A DNA stretch of 42,176 bases, taken from NCBI GenBank assembly GCA_046565785.1, contig JBKHXZ010000187.1, forward strand, positions 1-42,176, in the 5' to 3' direction. Shown in pieces: positions 1-8,380 of this stretch; the first letter of the stretch is position 1, and every line of letters starts with the position of its first letter. The notes beneath the pieces were generated by a model. The model worked only from the letters and a program-made list of their open reading frames with translations, was not told where the DNA came from and did no database searches. The DNA comes from DATHWB01 sp046565785. GTDB taxonomy: Bacteria > Actinomycetota > Acidimicrobiia > Spongiisociales > ZC4RG35. Position numbers and translations under genes: made by a program.

Positions 1-660
1 ACGACCGTGCACGAGGGAGAGGTCGTGGTGATCATCGGACCGTCCGGCTCGGGAAAGTCCACGTGGATCCGCTGCATCAATCGGCTCGAAGTCCATCAGG
101 AGGGTCGGATCGTCGTCGACGGGATCGAACTGACCTCGGACGTCAAGAACATCGAGAAGATCCGCTCCGAAGTGGGGATGGTGTTCCAGCAGTTCAACCT
201 CTTCCCGAACCTGACAGTCCTGCAGAACATCACGCTCGCCCAGACGTGGGTGCGTAAGCGGACCAAGCGGGAAGCCGAGGAAAAGGCCATGTCCCTGCTG
301 GAACGAGTGGGGATCCAGGAACAGGCGGCCAAGTATCCGGGTCAGCTATCCGGCGGACAACAGCAGCGGGTGGCGCTGGCGCGGTCCCTGGCGATGGATC
401 CCCGGATCATGCTGTTCGACGAACCGACATCCGCGTTGGATCCGGAAATGATCAAAGAAGTACTGGACGCCATGAAGGAGCTGGCACGGTCGGGTATGAC
501 CATGTTGGTGGTCACCCATGAGATGGGATTCGCCCGGGAGGTGGCCGACCGGGTGATCTTCATGGATCAGGGCCAGATCGTCGAAGAGGGGACACCCGAG
601 CACTTCTTCACCAACCCCCAGCACGACCGCACCAAACTCTTCCTCTCCCAGATCCTCTAG
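1..660 (+). CDS. polar amino-acid ABC transporter ATP-binding protein (5' end outside window)
   Basis: This is the ATPase subunit of a GlnQ/ArtP-type importer, which energises uptake of a polar amino acid at the inner face of the membrane. The reading frame is open to the first base, so the N-terminus (about 20-25 residues in this family) lies outside the window. Visible motifs in order are Walker A GPSGSGKST, Q-loop QQFNLFPNLT, signature LSGGQQQR, Walker B IMLFDEP with D-loop SALDPE, and H-loop VVTHEMGFA. The C-terminus (EEGTPEHFF, then LSQIL) is typical of the amino-acid subfamily. The permease and binding-protein genes are presumably upstream. The substrate cannot be read from the ATPase alone. 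Confidence 0.93.
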   Translation, partial: TTVHEGEVVVIIGPSGSGKSTWIRCINRLEVHQEGRIVVDGIELTSDVKNIEKIRSEVGMVFQQFNLFPNLTVLQNITLAQTWVRKRTKREAEEKAMSLLERVGIQEQAAKYPGQLSGGQQQRVALARSLAMDPRIMLFDEPTSALDPEMIKEVLDAMKELARSGMTMLVVTHEMGFAREVADRVIFMDQGQIVEEGTPEHFFTNPQHDRTKLFLSQIL

Positions 661-663
661 TCC

Positions 664-716
664 GCAACCCTGGGTTCTGCACCTTGTAGAGCGCGGTTTC
701 GGCGCACCAGTTCAGA
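664..716 (+). repeat. intergenic repeat family C, single arm
   Basis: This begins 3-5 bases after the ABC ATPase stop with the palindromic core AACCCTGGGTT (666-676), followed by CACCTTGTAGAGCGCGG. It matches each arm of the inverted element at 37577-37699. The match to the reverse complement of that element's right arm extends through GCACCAGTT. The rest of 717-845 holds no gene I can support. Confidence 0.65.
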
Positions 717-845
717 GGGTGGGCCCGCGGCGGCCGGTCCCGCCCCACGAGGGAGCGGCCACCGCGGGTTGCGGAGGACCCACGCCGCTCGTTCGGAGCG
801 GACACGCCCCCGGATTGGTTCCCGGGCGGACTTGCCGGTGATTCC

Positions 846-851
846 TACCCT
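846..851 (+). promoter_or_regulatory. -10 hexamer TACCCT of the CapA-like gene
   Basis: TACCCT fits the TAnnnT form of actinobacterial -10 boxes and ends 9 bases before the ATG at 861. No Shine-Dalgarno is present, so the transcript is probably leaderless or nearly so. No clear -35 is seen. Confidence 0.45.
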
Positions 852-860
852 TGACGGTGC

Positions 861-1934
861 ATGCGTCGTGCAACCCTCGTCGGAATCGTTCTGGTCGGCG
901 GCACCCTGGTCGGAGCGGGTGCCTTCGTGCTTTCTCCGCCGGTCGGCATCGTCGACGCTGCACTGACCACGACGACCCTGGCGCCGATCGCAGTCGAGAC
1001 CACGGTGCCGCCTACGACCCTTCCACTGCCGTCGAGCACCACCACCACGACGCTTGCCCCTCGACCCGTCGTCATCCACGCCGTGGGAGACGTGAACTTC
1101 GACACTTCGTATGTCCCCAACCTCGCCACCCACGGTTACGAGTACGCCTTCGCCGGTCTCGACGGCCTCTTCGCAGATGACGACCTCACCATCATCAACC
1201 TCGAATGCAGTCCGTCGCTGCTGGGATCGCCCCTTCCCAAGGAGTTCACCTTCCGCTGCGACCCGGCCTCCCTCCCCGTCGCCCGTGCGGCCGGTGTCGA
1301 CGTCGCCAATCTCGCCAACAACCACGGGCAGGACTTCGGTACCCAGGCCATGCTGGACGGATGGGAGAACGTGAACCGCTCCGGGATCCGGGCGGTCGGT
1401 GTGGGCCAGAACCTCCGCATCGCCACCCGTCCGGCCATCCTCGACGTCGGGCCGTGGCGGGTAGCGGTGCTCGGCATGGGCGGGGTGGTCCCGTCGTCTA
1501 CCTGGCTCGCCACCGAAGACTCACCCGGAATGGCCTCCGGCGACGACATCGAACAGATGGTGCAGGCGGTGCGTGCCGCCACCGAGATCGCCGACTACGT
1601 GGCTGTGAGCATCCACTGGATGTGGGAGTTGGAGACCGAGCCCCGCCCGGACGATCGGGAACGGGCCGAAGTCATGATCGCCGCCGGTGCGGACATGATC
1701 TTCGGTCATCACCCGCATCGTCTCGGCGAACTCGAGTTCATCGACGGCAAGCCCGTGTTCTGGACACTCGGCAACTTCATCTGGCCCCGGCTGAGCGACG
1801 CCGGGTCGACCACCGCGGTGGCGCGGGTGGTGATCCATCCCGACGGTCGGTTGGAAGCGTGCATGATTCCCGCCTTCATCGAAACCTCCGGCCAACCCGT
1901 GCTGCGGGGACCGGCACCGTGTGGTGAAGAGTGA
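861..1934 (+). CDS. CapA-family metallophosphoesterase-like protein (PGA_cap domain), secreted
   Basis: This 357-residue protein has a hydrophobic signal segment (about residues 5-25), then a Thr/Pro-rich linker to about residue 68, then a PGA_cap fold. Visible family motifs are HAVGDVNFD, a NLECS segment, LANNHGQDFG, SIHWMWE, IFGHHPHRLG and LGNFIWP. They supply the Asp, Asn and His residues that coordinate metal in calcineurin-like phosphoesterases. The family is named for poly-gamma-glutamate capsule synthesis, but most actinobacterial members stand alone and have no proven substrate. No capB/capC is nearby, so capsule synthesis is not supported here. The stop codon overlaps the next start by one base (TGATG), so the two genes are probably co-translated. 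Confidence 0.85.
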   Translation: MRRATLVGIVLVGGTLVGAGAFVLSPPVGIVDAALTTTTLAPIAVETTVPPTTLPLPSSTTTTTLAPRPVVIHAVGDVNFDTSYVPNLATHGYEYAFAGLDGLFADDDLTIINLECSPSLLGSPLPKEFTFRCDPASLPVARAAGVDVANLANNHGQDFGTQAMLDGWENVNRSGIRAVGVGQNLRIATRPAILDVGPWRVAVLGMGGVVPSSTWLATEDSPGMASGDDIEQMVQAVRAATEIADYVAVSIHWMWELETEPRPDDRERAEVMIAAGADMIFGHHPHRLGELEFIDGKPVFWTLGNFIWPRLSDAGSTTAVARVVIHPDGRLEACMIPAFIETSGQPVLRGPAPCGEE

Positions 1935-3465
1935 TGAACCGGCGGCTGATGGCGACGGTGGTCGTCGTTCTCGGAAGCGCCGGCGGAGTCGGAGCCTTCG
2001 CTGTGGTCGGTCCCGCCGAACTGAACATCGACGCCGCATCGACGACGACCACCACGACCACCACCACCACATCCGTTCCGTCCACCACCTCGACGCATCC
2101 CCCCACCACGACCACCACCGTTGCGGTGCGCGCCGAAGGGTCGGTTCCGGCCTGGACGGTGGGAGAACCGTGGGGGACGACTCCGGGGCTGACCATGTTC
2201 CGAGGCAACCCCACCCGCACCTTCTACGGCACCGGGCCGTTGTCCACCACCGCCCCCGACGTGTTGTGGAGCTACCCGGACTCGCCCATGTGCGGGACTT
2301 CGGTGGTCGGAGGCGAGTCGAGCGTGTGGTGCGGTACCGGCTGGACCGGCCAGCCGGCGGTGTGGGACCGTCCCGACGGCGTCACCGAAGTGGTGTTCGG
2401 GGCGTACGACAAGGCAGTGCATTTCGTCGACGCCGAAACCGGGGAGCCCACTCGCGAGCCTTTCGTGACCGGCGACATCATCAAAGGTTCGGTCACCGTC
2501 GACCCCGACGGATATCCGCTCCTGTACACGGGGAGCCGGGACAACAAGCTCCGGATCCTCGCACTCGACCGGGAACCGGTGGTCGAACTGTGGTCGATGG
2601 ACGCCAACGAAGTCCAGGGGATCTGGAACAACGACTGGGACGGCAACCCGGTCGTGGTCGACGACATGCTGTACGTCGGCGGGGAGAATGGGTGGTTCTT
2701 CGCCATCCGGCTGAATCGACAGAGGGTGGCAGGAGAGGTGACCGTCGATCCCGAGGTGGTCTTCGCCATGCCGGGATGGAACGACGAGCTGGTTGCCCGG
2801 GTCGGTCCGAATGTGTCGATCGAGTCGTCGGTCGTCGTGATCGATCGGGTCGTGTACTTCGCCAACTCCGGCGGGCGCATCGTCGGTGTCGACATGGACC
2901 TCGTCGACGCCGGAGTCGAAGATCCCGTCGTGTTCGACTTTTGGGCGGGTGACGACATCGACGCCACCATGGTCGCCGACGCCGACGGGATGCTGTACGT
3001 GGCAGTCGAACTGGAGCGGTTCACCGCCCGCTCCGAGGAGCTGGGTCAGCTCATCTCCCTCGACCCATCCCGACCGGACGACCCGTACCGCTGGGGCGTG
3101 CCGGTGTCCGGAGTGGGAGGATCCGACGGAGGGATCTGGGCGACTCCGCCGTCACCGGAGGCATGGTCTACGTCCCCACCCACACCGGCCGGCTGTTGGC
3201 GGTCGATTCCGCCACTGGAGAACTGGTGTGGGAGGACACTGTTGGTTTCCACGCCTGGTCTTCACCGGCGGTCGTCGAGGGGCGCCTCCTGATAGCCACC
3301 TGTGATCCGCCCGGATTGCGCAGTTACGACCTTTCGGACCCACGCCAACCGCAGCTCGAATGGACGATCCCCGCCGCCGACGGCTGCATCGAATCGACGC
3401 CGGCAGTGTGGAAAGGACGGATCTATGTCGGTAGTCGCGACGGTTTTCTGCGGGCATACGGGTGA
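1934..3465 (+). pseudogene. secreted PQQ-type beta-propeller protein, frameshifted near 3148
   Basis: The protein begins MNRRLMATVVV with a signal peptide, a run of Thr residues and a repeat-rich body of propeller blades (for example ALDREPVVELW and VDSATGELVWEDTV). It resembles PQQ/BamB-like quinoprotein propellers used as secreted enzymes or scaffolds. The frame from 1934 is coherent through GGIWATP (about 3148) and then turns to low-quality sequence ending at 3292. Homologous sequence resumes in another frame as AVTGGMVYVPTHTGRLLAVD and runs to 3465. Restoring one G (CCGCC to CCGGCC) rejoins the halves into about 510 residues. The cause is either a sequencing error or a real one-base deletion. 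GTG at 1931 is an alternative start in the same frame, but ATG at 1934 overlaps the upstream stop. Confidence 0.75.
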
Positions 3466-3553
3466 CGCCGACTCGTCGTCGGTTCCCACTCCCCTACCCT
3501 TAGGAGAACGCGTCGGTGAAGAACCGGCGCTCCGCGACCCACCGGAGACGCAA

Positions 3554-4450
3554 TTGGCCTACAACGAGCACTTCGAGTTGCTGGAGTCGGTCGAACCGAC
3601 CGTCAAGCAACTCCTGGAGGAGCATCGCGCCCGGCGTAAGCCGTGGTACTTCCACGACCTCATCCCGTGGGAGCTGGGACGCAACTTCAAGACCGAACCG
3701 TGGGACGAATCCCAGGCGACACTCAACGAACGTGCGCGCACGTCCCTCGTCCTCAACCTCCTCACCGAAGACAACCTTCCGTACTACCACGTCACGCTCG
3801 AGCGTTACCTGCCGGAAGGGTCGATATGGCGGGAGTGGAACAACCTGTGGACGGCAGAGGAAGGCCAGCATGCCATCGCCATCCGCAGCTACCTGCTCAC
3901 CAGCCGCAACTGCGATCCGTACGAGCTGGAAGACGACCGGATGGCCACCATGACCGCCGGCTGGGAGCCGCGCTGGGATCATCCGGCAGAACTGTTCGCC
4001 TACACCTCCGCCCAGGAACTGGCGACTCGGGTGTCACACCGCAACGCCGGCAAGATCACCGACGACGAGACCGCCTACGAGCTGATGAAGCACATCGCCT
4101 CGGACGAGAACCATCACTTCCTGTTCTACAAGGGCGTGATGACCAAAATGCTCGAGGACCATCCCGAGGCCGCGCTCGAAGGGATCCTCAACACCTTCAG
4201 CAACTTCCAGATGCCCGGAACCGGCATCCCAGGCTATCTGCGTCGGTCCATCGAGATCGCCCGGGCCGGGGTGTACAACCTGCGGATCCACCACGACAAC
4301 GTGCTGTCGCCGCTCATCACCCAATGGGGTATCGATCGGCTGACCGGGATTTCGACCAGGGCGCAGGAACTGCAGGATCGGATCATGGCGTTACCCGCCG
4401 AGATCATCGCCAAGGCCGAACGCTTCGAAGCGAGGTTCGCCACTACCTGA
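3554..4450 (+). CDS. acyl-[ACP] desaturase, DesA-like (fatty acid desaturase type 2)
   Basis: This soluble diiron enzyme introduces a double bond into acyl-ACP chains. Across its length it resembles mycobacterial DesA1/DesA2: KPWYFHDLIPWELG, TEDNLPYYH, WTAEEGQHAIAIR, QELATRVSHRNAGK and SDENHHFLFYKGV. The Glu in TEDN, the EE..H pair, the Glu in QELATR and the DENHH stretch are the expected iron ligands. I chose TTG at 3554, with GGAG at 3544-3547, which gives 298 residues. The frame is open upstream to 3302, but that part overlaps the propeller gene and is not family-like. A stronger AGGAG at 3503-3507 precedes a GTG (3516) in a different frame. The stop lies 3 bp from the convergent M20 gene. 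Confidence 0.88.
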   Translation: MAYNEHFELLESVEPTVKQLLEEHRARRKPWYFHDLIPWELGRNFKTEPWDESQATLNERARTSLVLNLLTEDNLPYYHVTLERYLPEGSIWREWNNLWTAEEGQHAIAIRSYLLTSRNCDPYELEDDRMATMTAGWEPRWDHPAELFAYTSAQELATRVSHRNAGKITDDETAYELMKHIASDENHHFLFYKGVMTKMLEDHPEAALEGILNTFSNFQMPGTGIPGYLRRSIEIARAGVYNLRIHHDNVLSPLITQWGIDRLTGISTRAQELQDRIMALPAEIIAKAERFEARFATT

Positions 4451-4453
4451 AAC

Positions 4454-5611
4454 TCAGGTCACGGGCGTTCCCAGCCGGCTCCAAGCGTCGTTCTGGGCCA
4501 GGTCGATCACCGTCCACGCCATCGACAGTGCACCGTCGACGATCGCTCGGTCCCCGTCAGGGGTGATCGTGTGGGCGGCGAACTCCGGCTGATGGTTGAC
4601 GTGCGGTGCGGCAGAGATGTCGAGCATCGGATGGATGGTCGGCACCAGGAGCGACACGTTGCCCATGTCGGTCGAACCCGTCCGATCGGGGGGTAGGTCC
4701 CGTCCGCGCAGCATCGGGCGCCCCAACTCTGCGCTGTTGGCCGCGTAGTACTCGACCATCGCCTGATCGCTCTTCATCTCCGTGTAGGTGTGACCGACAT
4801 GCTCGATCTCCACCTGGCAGCCGGTGGCCATGCCCGCCGCCTCGAAGCAGGCGACCACCCGGGGGAAGAGCTCGTCGAGCCGGTCGCTGGTCTGGGCCCG
4901 CACGTACCACGACGAGCGGGTGTAGGCGGGAATGATGTTGGGGGCGTGGCCACCCTCGCGGATCACACCGTGGATCTTGTCGGTGGGGTAGATCGATTGC
5001 CGCAGGGTCGAAACATTCACGTACGCTTGCACGAAGGCGTCCAGGGCGTTGATACCGAGCTGTGGATGCGCCGAGGCATGAGCCTCCTTGCCGTAGAAGT
5101 GGACGTCGATATGGGCCACGGCGATCACGTTGGGATCGACCACGTCTTCGGTGGACGGATGGATCATCATCGCCGCATCCACGCCTTCGAACGCCCCGGC
5201 GCCGATCAAGTCGACCTTTCCGCCGAAATGCTCTTCGGCCGGCGTACCGAGCACCGTGAGACGGATACCGAGGTCTTCGACCAGCGGCGCCAGCGCGGCG
5301 CCGGCTCCGACTGCTGCCGCGGCGATGATGTTGTGCCCGCACGCGTGGCCGACGCCTGGCAATGCGTCGTACTCGGCGCAGATGACGACATGCGGACCGT
5401 CAGAGCCGATCCGGGCGGCGAAGGCGGTCTCGAGGCCATATGCCGGATAGTCGACCTCGAATCCGACCTGACGGAGGAAATCGACGAGTCGGGCACTCGA
5501 CTCGCGTTCCTCGTAGGCGATCTCGGGGTGGTGATACATCCAGTGGCTGAGCTCGGTCAGATGCGACGTCACCGAGTCCAGACCGGCGCTGGCGCGTTCT
5601 TTGGCGTTCAA
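4454..5611 (-). CDS. M20D-family amidohydrolase (AbgB / IAA-amino-acid hydrolase-like)
   Basis: This 385-residue zinc-dependent amidase is of the kind that removes acyl or amino-acid groups from conjugates such as p-aminobenzoyl-glutamate. N-terminal sequence LSHWMYHHPEIAYEE is followed by the metal-site block EYDALPGVGHACGHN, then TPAEEHFGGKVDLI, then the dimerisation domain (HFYGKEAHASAHPQLGIN and REGGHAPNIIPAYTRSSWYV). TTG at 5611 is favoured because ACGGAG lies 6 bases upstream. The open frame runs much further 5', but it would read through the divergent lipoprotein gene. I cannot tell the substrate. The gene is transcribed away from the lipoprotein and converges with the desaturase. Confidence 0.88.
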   Translation of the reverse strand: MNAKERASAGLDSVTSHLTELSHWMYHHPEIAYEERESSARLVDFLRQVGFEVDYPAYGLETAFAARIGSDGPHVVICAEYDALPGVGHACGHNIIAAAAVGAGAALAPLVEDLGIRLTVLGTPAEEHFGGKVDLIGAGAFEGVDAAMMIHPSTEDVVDPNVIAVAHIDVHFYGKEAHASAHPQLGINALDAFVQAYVNVSTLRQSIYPTDKIHGVIREGGHAPNIIPAYTRSSWYVRAQTSDRLDELFPRVVACFEAAGMATGCQVEIEHVGHTYTEMKSDQAMVEYYAANSAELGRPMLRGRDLPPDRTGSTDMGNVSLLVPTIHPMLDISAAPHVNHQPEFAAHTITPDGDRAIVDGALSMAWTVIDLAQNDAWSRLGTPVT

Positions 5612-5674
5612 CTCGTACTCCGTTGAGGTTGGGCTCGACTCTATTGAGTGGTCGTGGTCGACGCTGGCGGCCGG

Positions 5675-5680
5675 TACCCT
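5675..5680 (+). promoter_or_regulatory. -10 hexamer TACCCT of the lipoprotein gene
   Basis: The hexamer and spacing are identical to those before the CapA-like gene: TACCCT, 9 bases, ATG. No Shine-Dalgarno is present, suggesting a leaderless start. Confidence 0.45.
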
Positions 5681-5689
5681 CGGCTTCCC

Positions 5690-6202
5690 ATGCGCCGTGT
5701 CTTTCCAACGCTGCTCGTGCTCATCGTGGCCTGTACCGGGGTAGCCGAACCCACCACGACGACCGAAGTCACGACGACCACCACGACCGAGCCCACAACG
5801 ACCACCACCATTCCGCCGCAATGTGCTCCGCCTCCGTATTCGGTCGAAGCTCTTCCCGAGAAGGTGGAACCGACGATCGTCGACGCCGCCGACCTTCCAC
5901 GGCACGCGTATCTGGAGGTGCCGGGAAGCTCGTCGACGATCTGGGTGGACGGCAACGGTGAGTTGGCCGTTGCGCTGGTGCGGGGAACCCTGCCGTTGGA
6001 GGAGTGGCCGGGGGAGCGGGGTGAAGTTTTCATCGACGGCGCACGAGCAGTGGTCGGTCCGATGGACGACGGGTCCTGGGTGGTGGGGTGGTTCGAACAG
6101 CCGGGAGACCGTTGTGACCTGTTCACGATGGTGTTTTTCCCTCCGATCGAACCAGCAGAGGTCGAAGCCACCCTGTTGTCGATGGACCGCACGGCGGGCT
6201 AG
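5690..6202 (+). CDS. Thr-rich lipoprotein of unknown function
   Basis: This 170-residue protein begins MRRVFPTLLVLIVAC, a signal peptide ending in a lipobox (LIVAC), so it should be lipid-anchored on the outer face of the membrane. A linker dominated by Thr follows (residues about 20-45), then a compact domain of about 120 residues with two or three Cys and many acidic residues. I do not recognise the domain. ATG 5690 is chosen because it opens the signal peptide and lies 9 bases after a -10-like TACCCT. The frame extends to 5648, but those residues are not signal-like. It ends 2 bases before the formylglycine-generating enzyme frame, so co-transcription is likely. Confidence 0.75.
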   Translation: MRRVFPTLLVLIVACTGVAEPTTTTEVTTTTTTEPTTTTTIPPQCAPPPYSVEALPEKVEPTIVDAADLPRHAYLEVPGSSSTIWVDGNGELAVALVRGTLPLEEWPGERGEVFIDGARAVVGPMDDGSWVVGWFEQPGDRCDLFTMVFFPPIEPAEVEATLLSMDRTAG

Positions 6203-6204
6203 CC

Positions 6205-7140
6205 GTGGACGGGCGGCCCTGTTGTGCGCCGTCGGTGTCCCGGCGAGTTGCTGATGCCGCTGTCTCCGCGTCGGTTCGTCCGTCGGAAGGTGGCATGGCA
6301 CGGATCGCCGCCGGCTGCTTCGACATGGGATCGGACGATGCGGATGCCGTTTTCGGCGACGGGGAAGGCCCGGTGCGGACGGTGGAGCTCTCGACGTTTG
6401 CGATCGCTCCCACGACGGTGACCAACCGCCAGTTCGCCGAGTTCGTCGGCGATGCGGGCCATGTCACCGACGCGGAGCGCTTCGGCTGGTCGTTCGTCTT
6501 CGAGGGCTTCGTCGCGCCGGACGCCGAGGTGATCGGATCGGTTTCCACCGCGCCGTGGTGGGCTGCGGTACGAGGGGCATACTGGCGTGCGCCGGAAGGC
6601 CCCGGCTCAGGCGTGGACGATCGCCTCGCTCATCCTGTCGTTCACGTGTCCTGGAACGACGCCGTCGCCTACTGCAACTGGGCCGGGACTCGGCTTCCCA
6701 CGGAGGCGGAGTGGGAGAAGGCGGCCCGCGGGGGGCTGGAGGGGGTTCGCTTCCCGTGGGGCGACGAACTGATGGTCGACGGAGAGCACCAGTGCAACAT
6801 CTGGCAGGGGCGGTTTCCGATCGAGAACACCGGTGAAGACGGCTATCCGGGAACTGCCCCGGCGGATGCCTTCCATCCCAACGGGCTCGGCCTGTTCAAC
6901 ATGTCGGGCAACGTGTGGGAGTGGTGCGCAGACTGGTGGAGCGCCGACTGGCATCGGGCGGCAAGGTCCGAGACTCGGGTCGATCCGCAGGGGCCCCCCA
7001 CGGGGACGGCGAAGGTGATGCGAGGCGGGTCGTACCTCTGCCACGACTCGTACTGCAACCGTTACCGGGTCTCCGCCCGCACCTCCTCCACTGCCGATTC
7101 CTCGACTTCCCACACCGGCTTCCGCCCCGCCACCGACTGA
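6205..7140 (+). CDS. formylglycine-generating enzyme (SUMF1/FGE family)
   Basis: This enzyme oxidises a Cys in sulfatases to C-alpha-formylglycine using O2. The sequence closely follows actinobacterial FGEs: GCFDMGS, TNRQFAEFV, HPVVHVSWNDAVAYCNWAG, LPTEAEWEKAARGG, CNIWQGRFP, GNVWEWC and GGSYLCHDSYCNRYR. The last block carries both catalytic cysteines (Cys279 and Cys284), so this looks like an active aerobic FGE rather than a general sulfatase-modifying-fold protein. GTG 6205 gives an N-terminal tail with a CCAP motif seen in some bacterial homologues. ATG 6295, at MARIAAG, is the alternative. No sulfatase gene lies in the window, so its client must be elsewhere. A palindromic repeat begins at the base after the stop. 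Confidence 0.9.
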   Translation: MDGRPCCAPSVSRRVADAAVSASVRPSEGGMARIAAGCFDMGSDDADAVFGDGEGPVRTVELSTFAIAPTTVTNRQFAEFVGDAGHVTDAERFGWSFVFEGFVAPDAEVIGSVSTAPWWAAVRGAYWRAPEGPGSGVDDRLAHPVVHVSWNDAVAYCNWAGTRLPTEAEWEKAARGGLEGVRFPWGDELMVDGEHQCNIWQGRFPIENTGEDGYPGTAPADAFHPNGLGLFNMSGNVWEWCADWWSADWHRAARSETRVDPQGPPTGTAKVMRGGSYLCHDSYCNRYRVSARTSSTADSSTSHTGFRPATD

Positions 7141-7215
7141 AAAGGGCCCCGCCAACCCAGGGTTCCCCGGGCCCCGGGAGGGCCCCGCCAGCCCACGGTT
7201 GGGCGAGCCCGACGA
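7141..7215 (+). repeat. 75-bp direct repeat, family A copy 1
   Basis: Starts immediately after the FGE stop. It matches 13898-13972 at 73 of 75 positions by eye, in the same orientation. It contains the palindromic core AACCCAGGGTT (7154-7164) and GC-rich segments that can fold (GGGGCCC- and GGGCCCC-type arms). It may act as a terminator for the FGE unit. Confidence 0.8.
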
Positions 7216-7267
7216 GTTCGGCTCGCCTGCTCGCCCCGCCGGTGCTCCGTTTCCGACCGCTGTTCGC

Positions 7268-7284
7268 GAAAAAAGGTTTTCCGA
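7268..7284. promoter_or_regulatory. putative LacI-family operator, distal
   Basis: GAAAAAAGGTTTTCCGA is an imperfect palindrome that closely matches the second site at 7326-7341. The two centres are about 57 bp apart, upstream of the LacI gene. Confidence 0.4.
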
Positions 7285-7325
7285 TCTCGGCGCAAGAAGA
7301 CCCAAAGTCGGGCATCATCCGGTTC

Positions 7326-7341
7326 GAAAAACGTTTTCCGA
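7326..7341. promoter_or_regulatory. putative LacI-family operator, proximal
   Basis: CGAAAAACGTTTTCCG contains the perfect palindrome AAAACGTTTT with a central CG step, as LacI-family operators usually have. It lies 11-35 bp before the candidate start codons of the regulator, so autoregulation is likely. Confidence 0.5.
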
Positions 7342-7375
7342 CCACCGGACAATGGTGATGAAACAGCGAACGGTG

Positions 7376-8380
7376 ATGAAACAGCGCATCACGATCAGGG
7401 ACGTGGGCCGTGCGGCAGGGGTGTCGGTGGGAACCGTGTCCAAGGCCTTGAACGGAACCGGGAGCGTGGCACCGGACACCGCACAGCGTGTCCTCGCCGC
7501 CGCCGACCGACTCGGATACCGTCCGAGCCGGGCAGCCCAGGGCCTCGTCGGGGGTCGGTCCTTCCAAGTGGGCTATGGGCTGCCGCAGCTGGGCGCTTGG
7601 GGTAACCCGACCCTCAACGCCTTCCTTCACGCCATGGTGGGGGCGGCGGCGGGTCACGGCCTCGAGATTGTGCTCTTCCGGGGGCAGGCTCACGACACGG
7701 CGCCGTACGACGACCTGGTCCGACGGGGCGTCGTCGACGGCTTCGTCGTTTCCGACACCGACTACGAGGACGCCAGAGTCGACCACCTGCTCGACGAGGG
7801 CGTCCCGTTCGTGACGTTCGGTCGAACCGCGGCCAGTGAGCGTCACTTCTGGGTCGACGTCGACGGTGGAGCGGGCACCGCCCAGCTGACGGAGCGCCTC
7901 ATCGAACGCGGCCATTCCCACTTCGGGGTGATCGCCTGGCCCGAGGGTTCCGAATCGGGCGATCTCCGTGTCGACGGCGTATTGCGAACCCTGCGTGCCC
8001 ACGGGCACCGACCCCCTGCTGTGGCTCGGAGCCTGCATGGGGTCGAGTACGGGCGGGAGGCGATGGCCCAGTTGTTGGACAGCCATCCGGACCTGACCGC
8101 TGTCATCGCCGTCGAGGACGAGTTGGCCATCGGCGCCATCCAAGAGGCGCGTTCCCGGCGTCTCGCCGTCGGAGTGGACGTCGACATCGCCGGATTCGAC
8201 GACATACCGTCCGCCGCCATCATCGACCCTCCGCTGACGACGGTGAGGCAACCCTTCGACCAGATCGGCGGCGTCCTCGTCGACATGCTCGCCGAGGCGC
8301 TGTCGGGGGTCGGAACGCCCCGCGGCGAGCTGCTCACCCCGATCGTGATCGAGCGTGCCAGTACCGGAGTGGACCGATGA
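7376..8380 (+). CDS. LacI-family transcriptional regulator of the sugar cassette
   Basis: The N-terminal helix-turn-helix reads ITIRDVGRAAGVSVGTVSKA, followed by the hinge NGTGSVAPDTAQRVLAAADRLGYRPSRAA, split here only for description. The rest is a periplasmic-binding-like effector domain ending in the family-typical GFDDIPSAAIIDPPLTTVRQP. The ATG at 7376 gives the normal distance to the HTH. ATG 7352 and 7358 are in frame, and the sequence GTGATGAAACAGCG occurs twice here, so the true start is uncertain by eight codons. The stop overlaps the GH65 ATG (ATGA), so the regulator leads the operon. The effector is probably a disaccharide or a phosphorolysis product, inferred from the neighbours. 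Confidence 0.88.
   Translation: MKQRITIRDVGRAAGVSVGTVSKALNGTGSVAPDTAQRVLAAADRLGYRPSRAAQGLVGGRSFQVGYGLPQLGAWGNPTLNAFLHAMVGAAAGHGLEIVLFRGQAHDTAPYDDLVRRGVVDGFVVSDTDYEDARVDHLLDEGVPFVTFGRTAASERHFWVDVDGGAGTAQLTERLIERGHSHFGVIAWPEGSESGDLRVDGVLRTLRAHGHRPPAVARSLHGVEYGREAMAQLLDSHPDLTAVIAVEDELAIGAIQEARSRRLAVGVDVDIAGFDDIPSAAIIDPPLTTVRQPFDQIGGVLVDMLAEALSGVGTPRGELLTPIVIERASTGVDR

Noticed and set aside
861..1934. Capsule (poly-gamma-glutamate) operon
   Set aside because: Only a CapA-like protein is present; no ligase (CapB) or CapC gene lies nearby.
5700..5815. Antisense poly-Val frames opposite the Thr-rich linkers
   Set aside because: They arise only because ACC/ACG codons read GGT/CGT-rich on the other strand.
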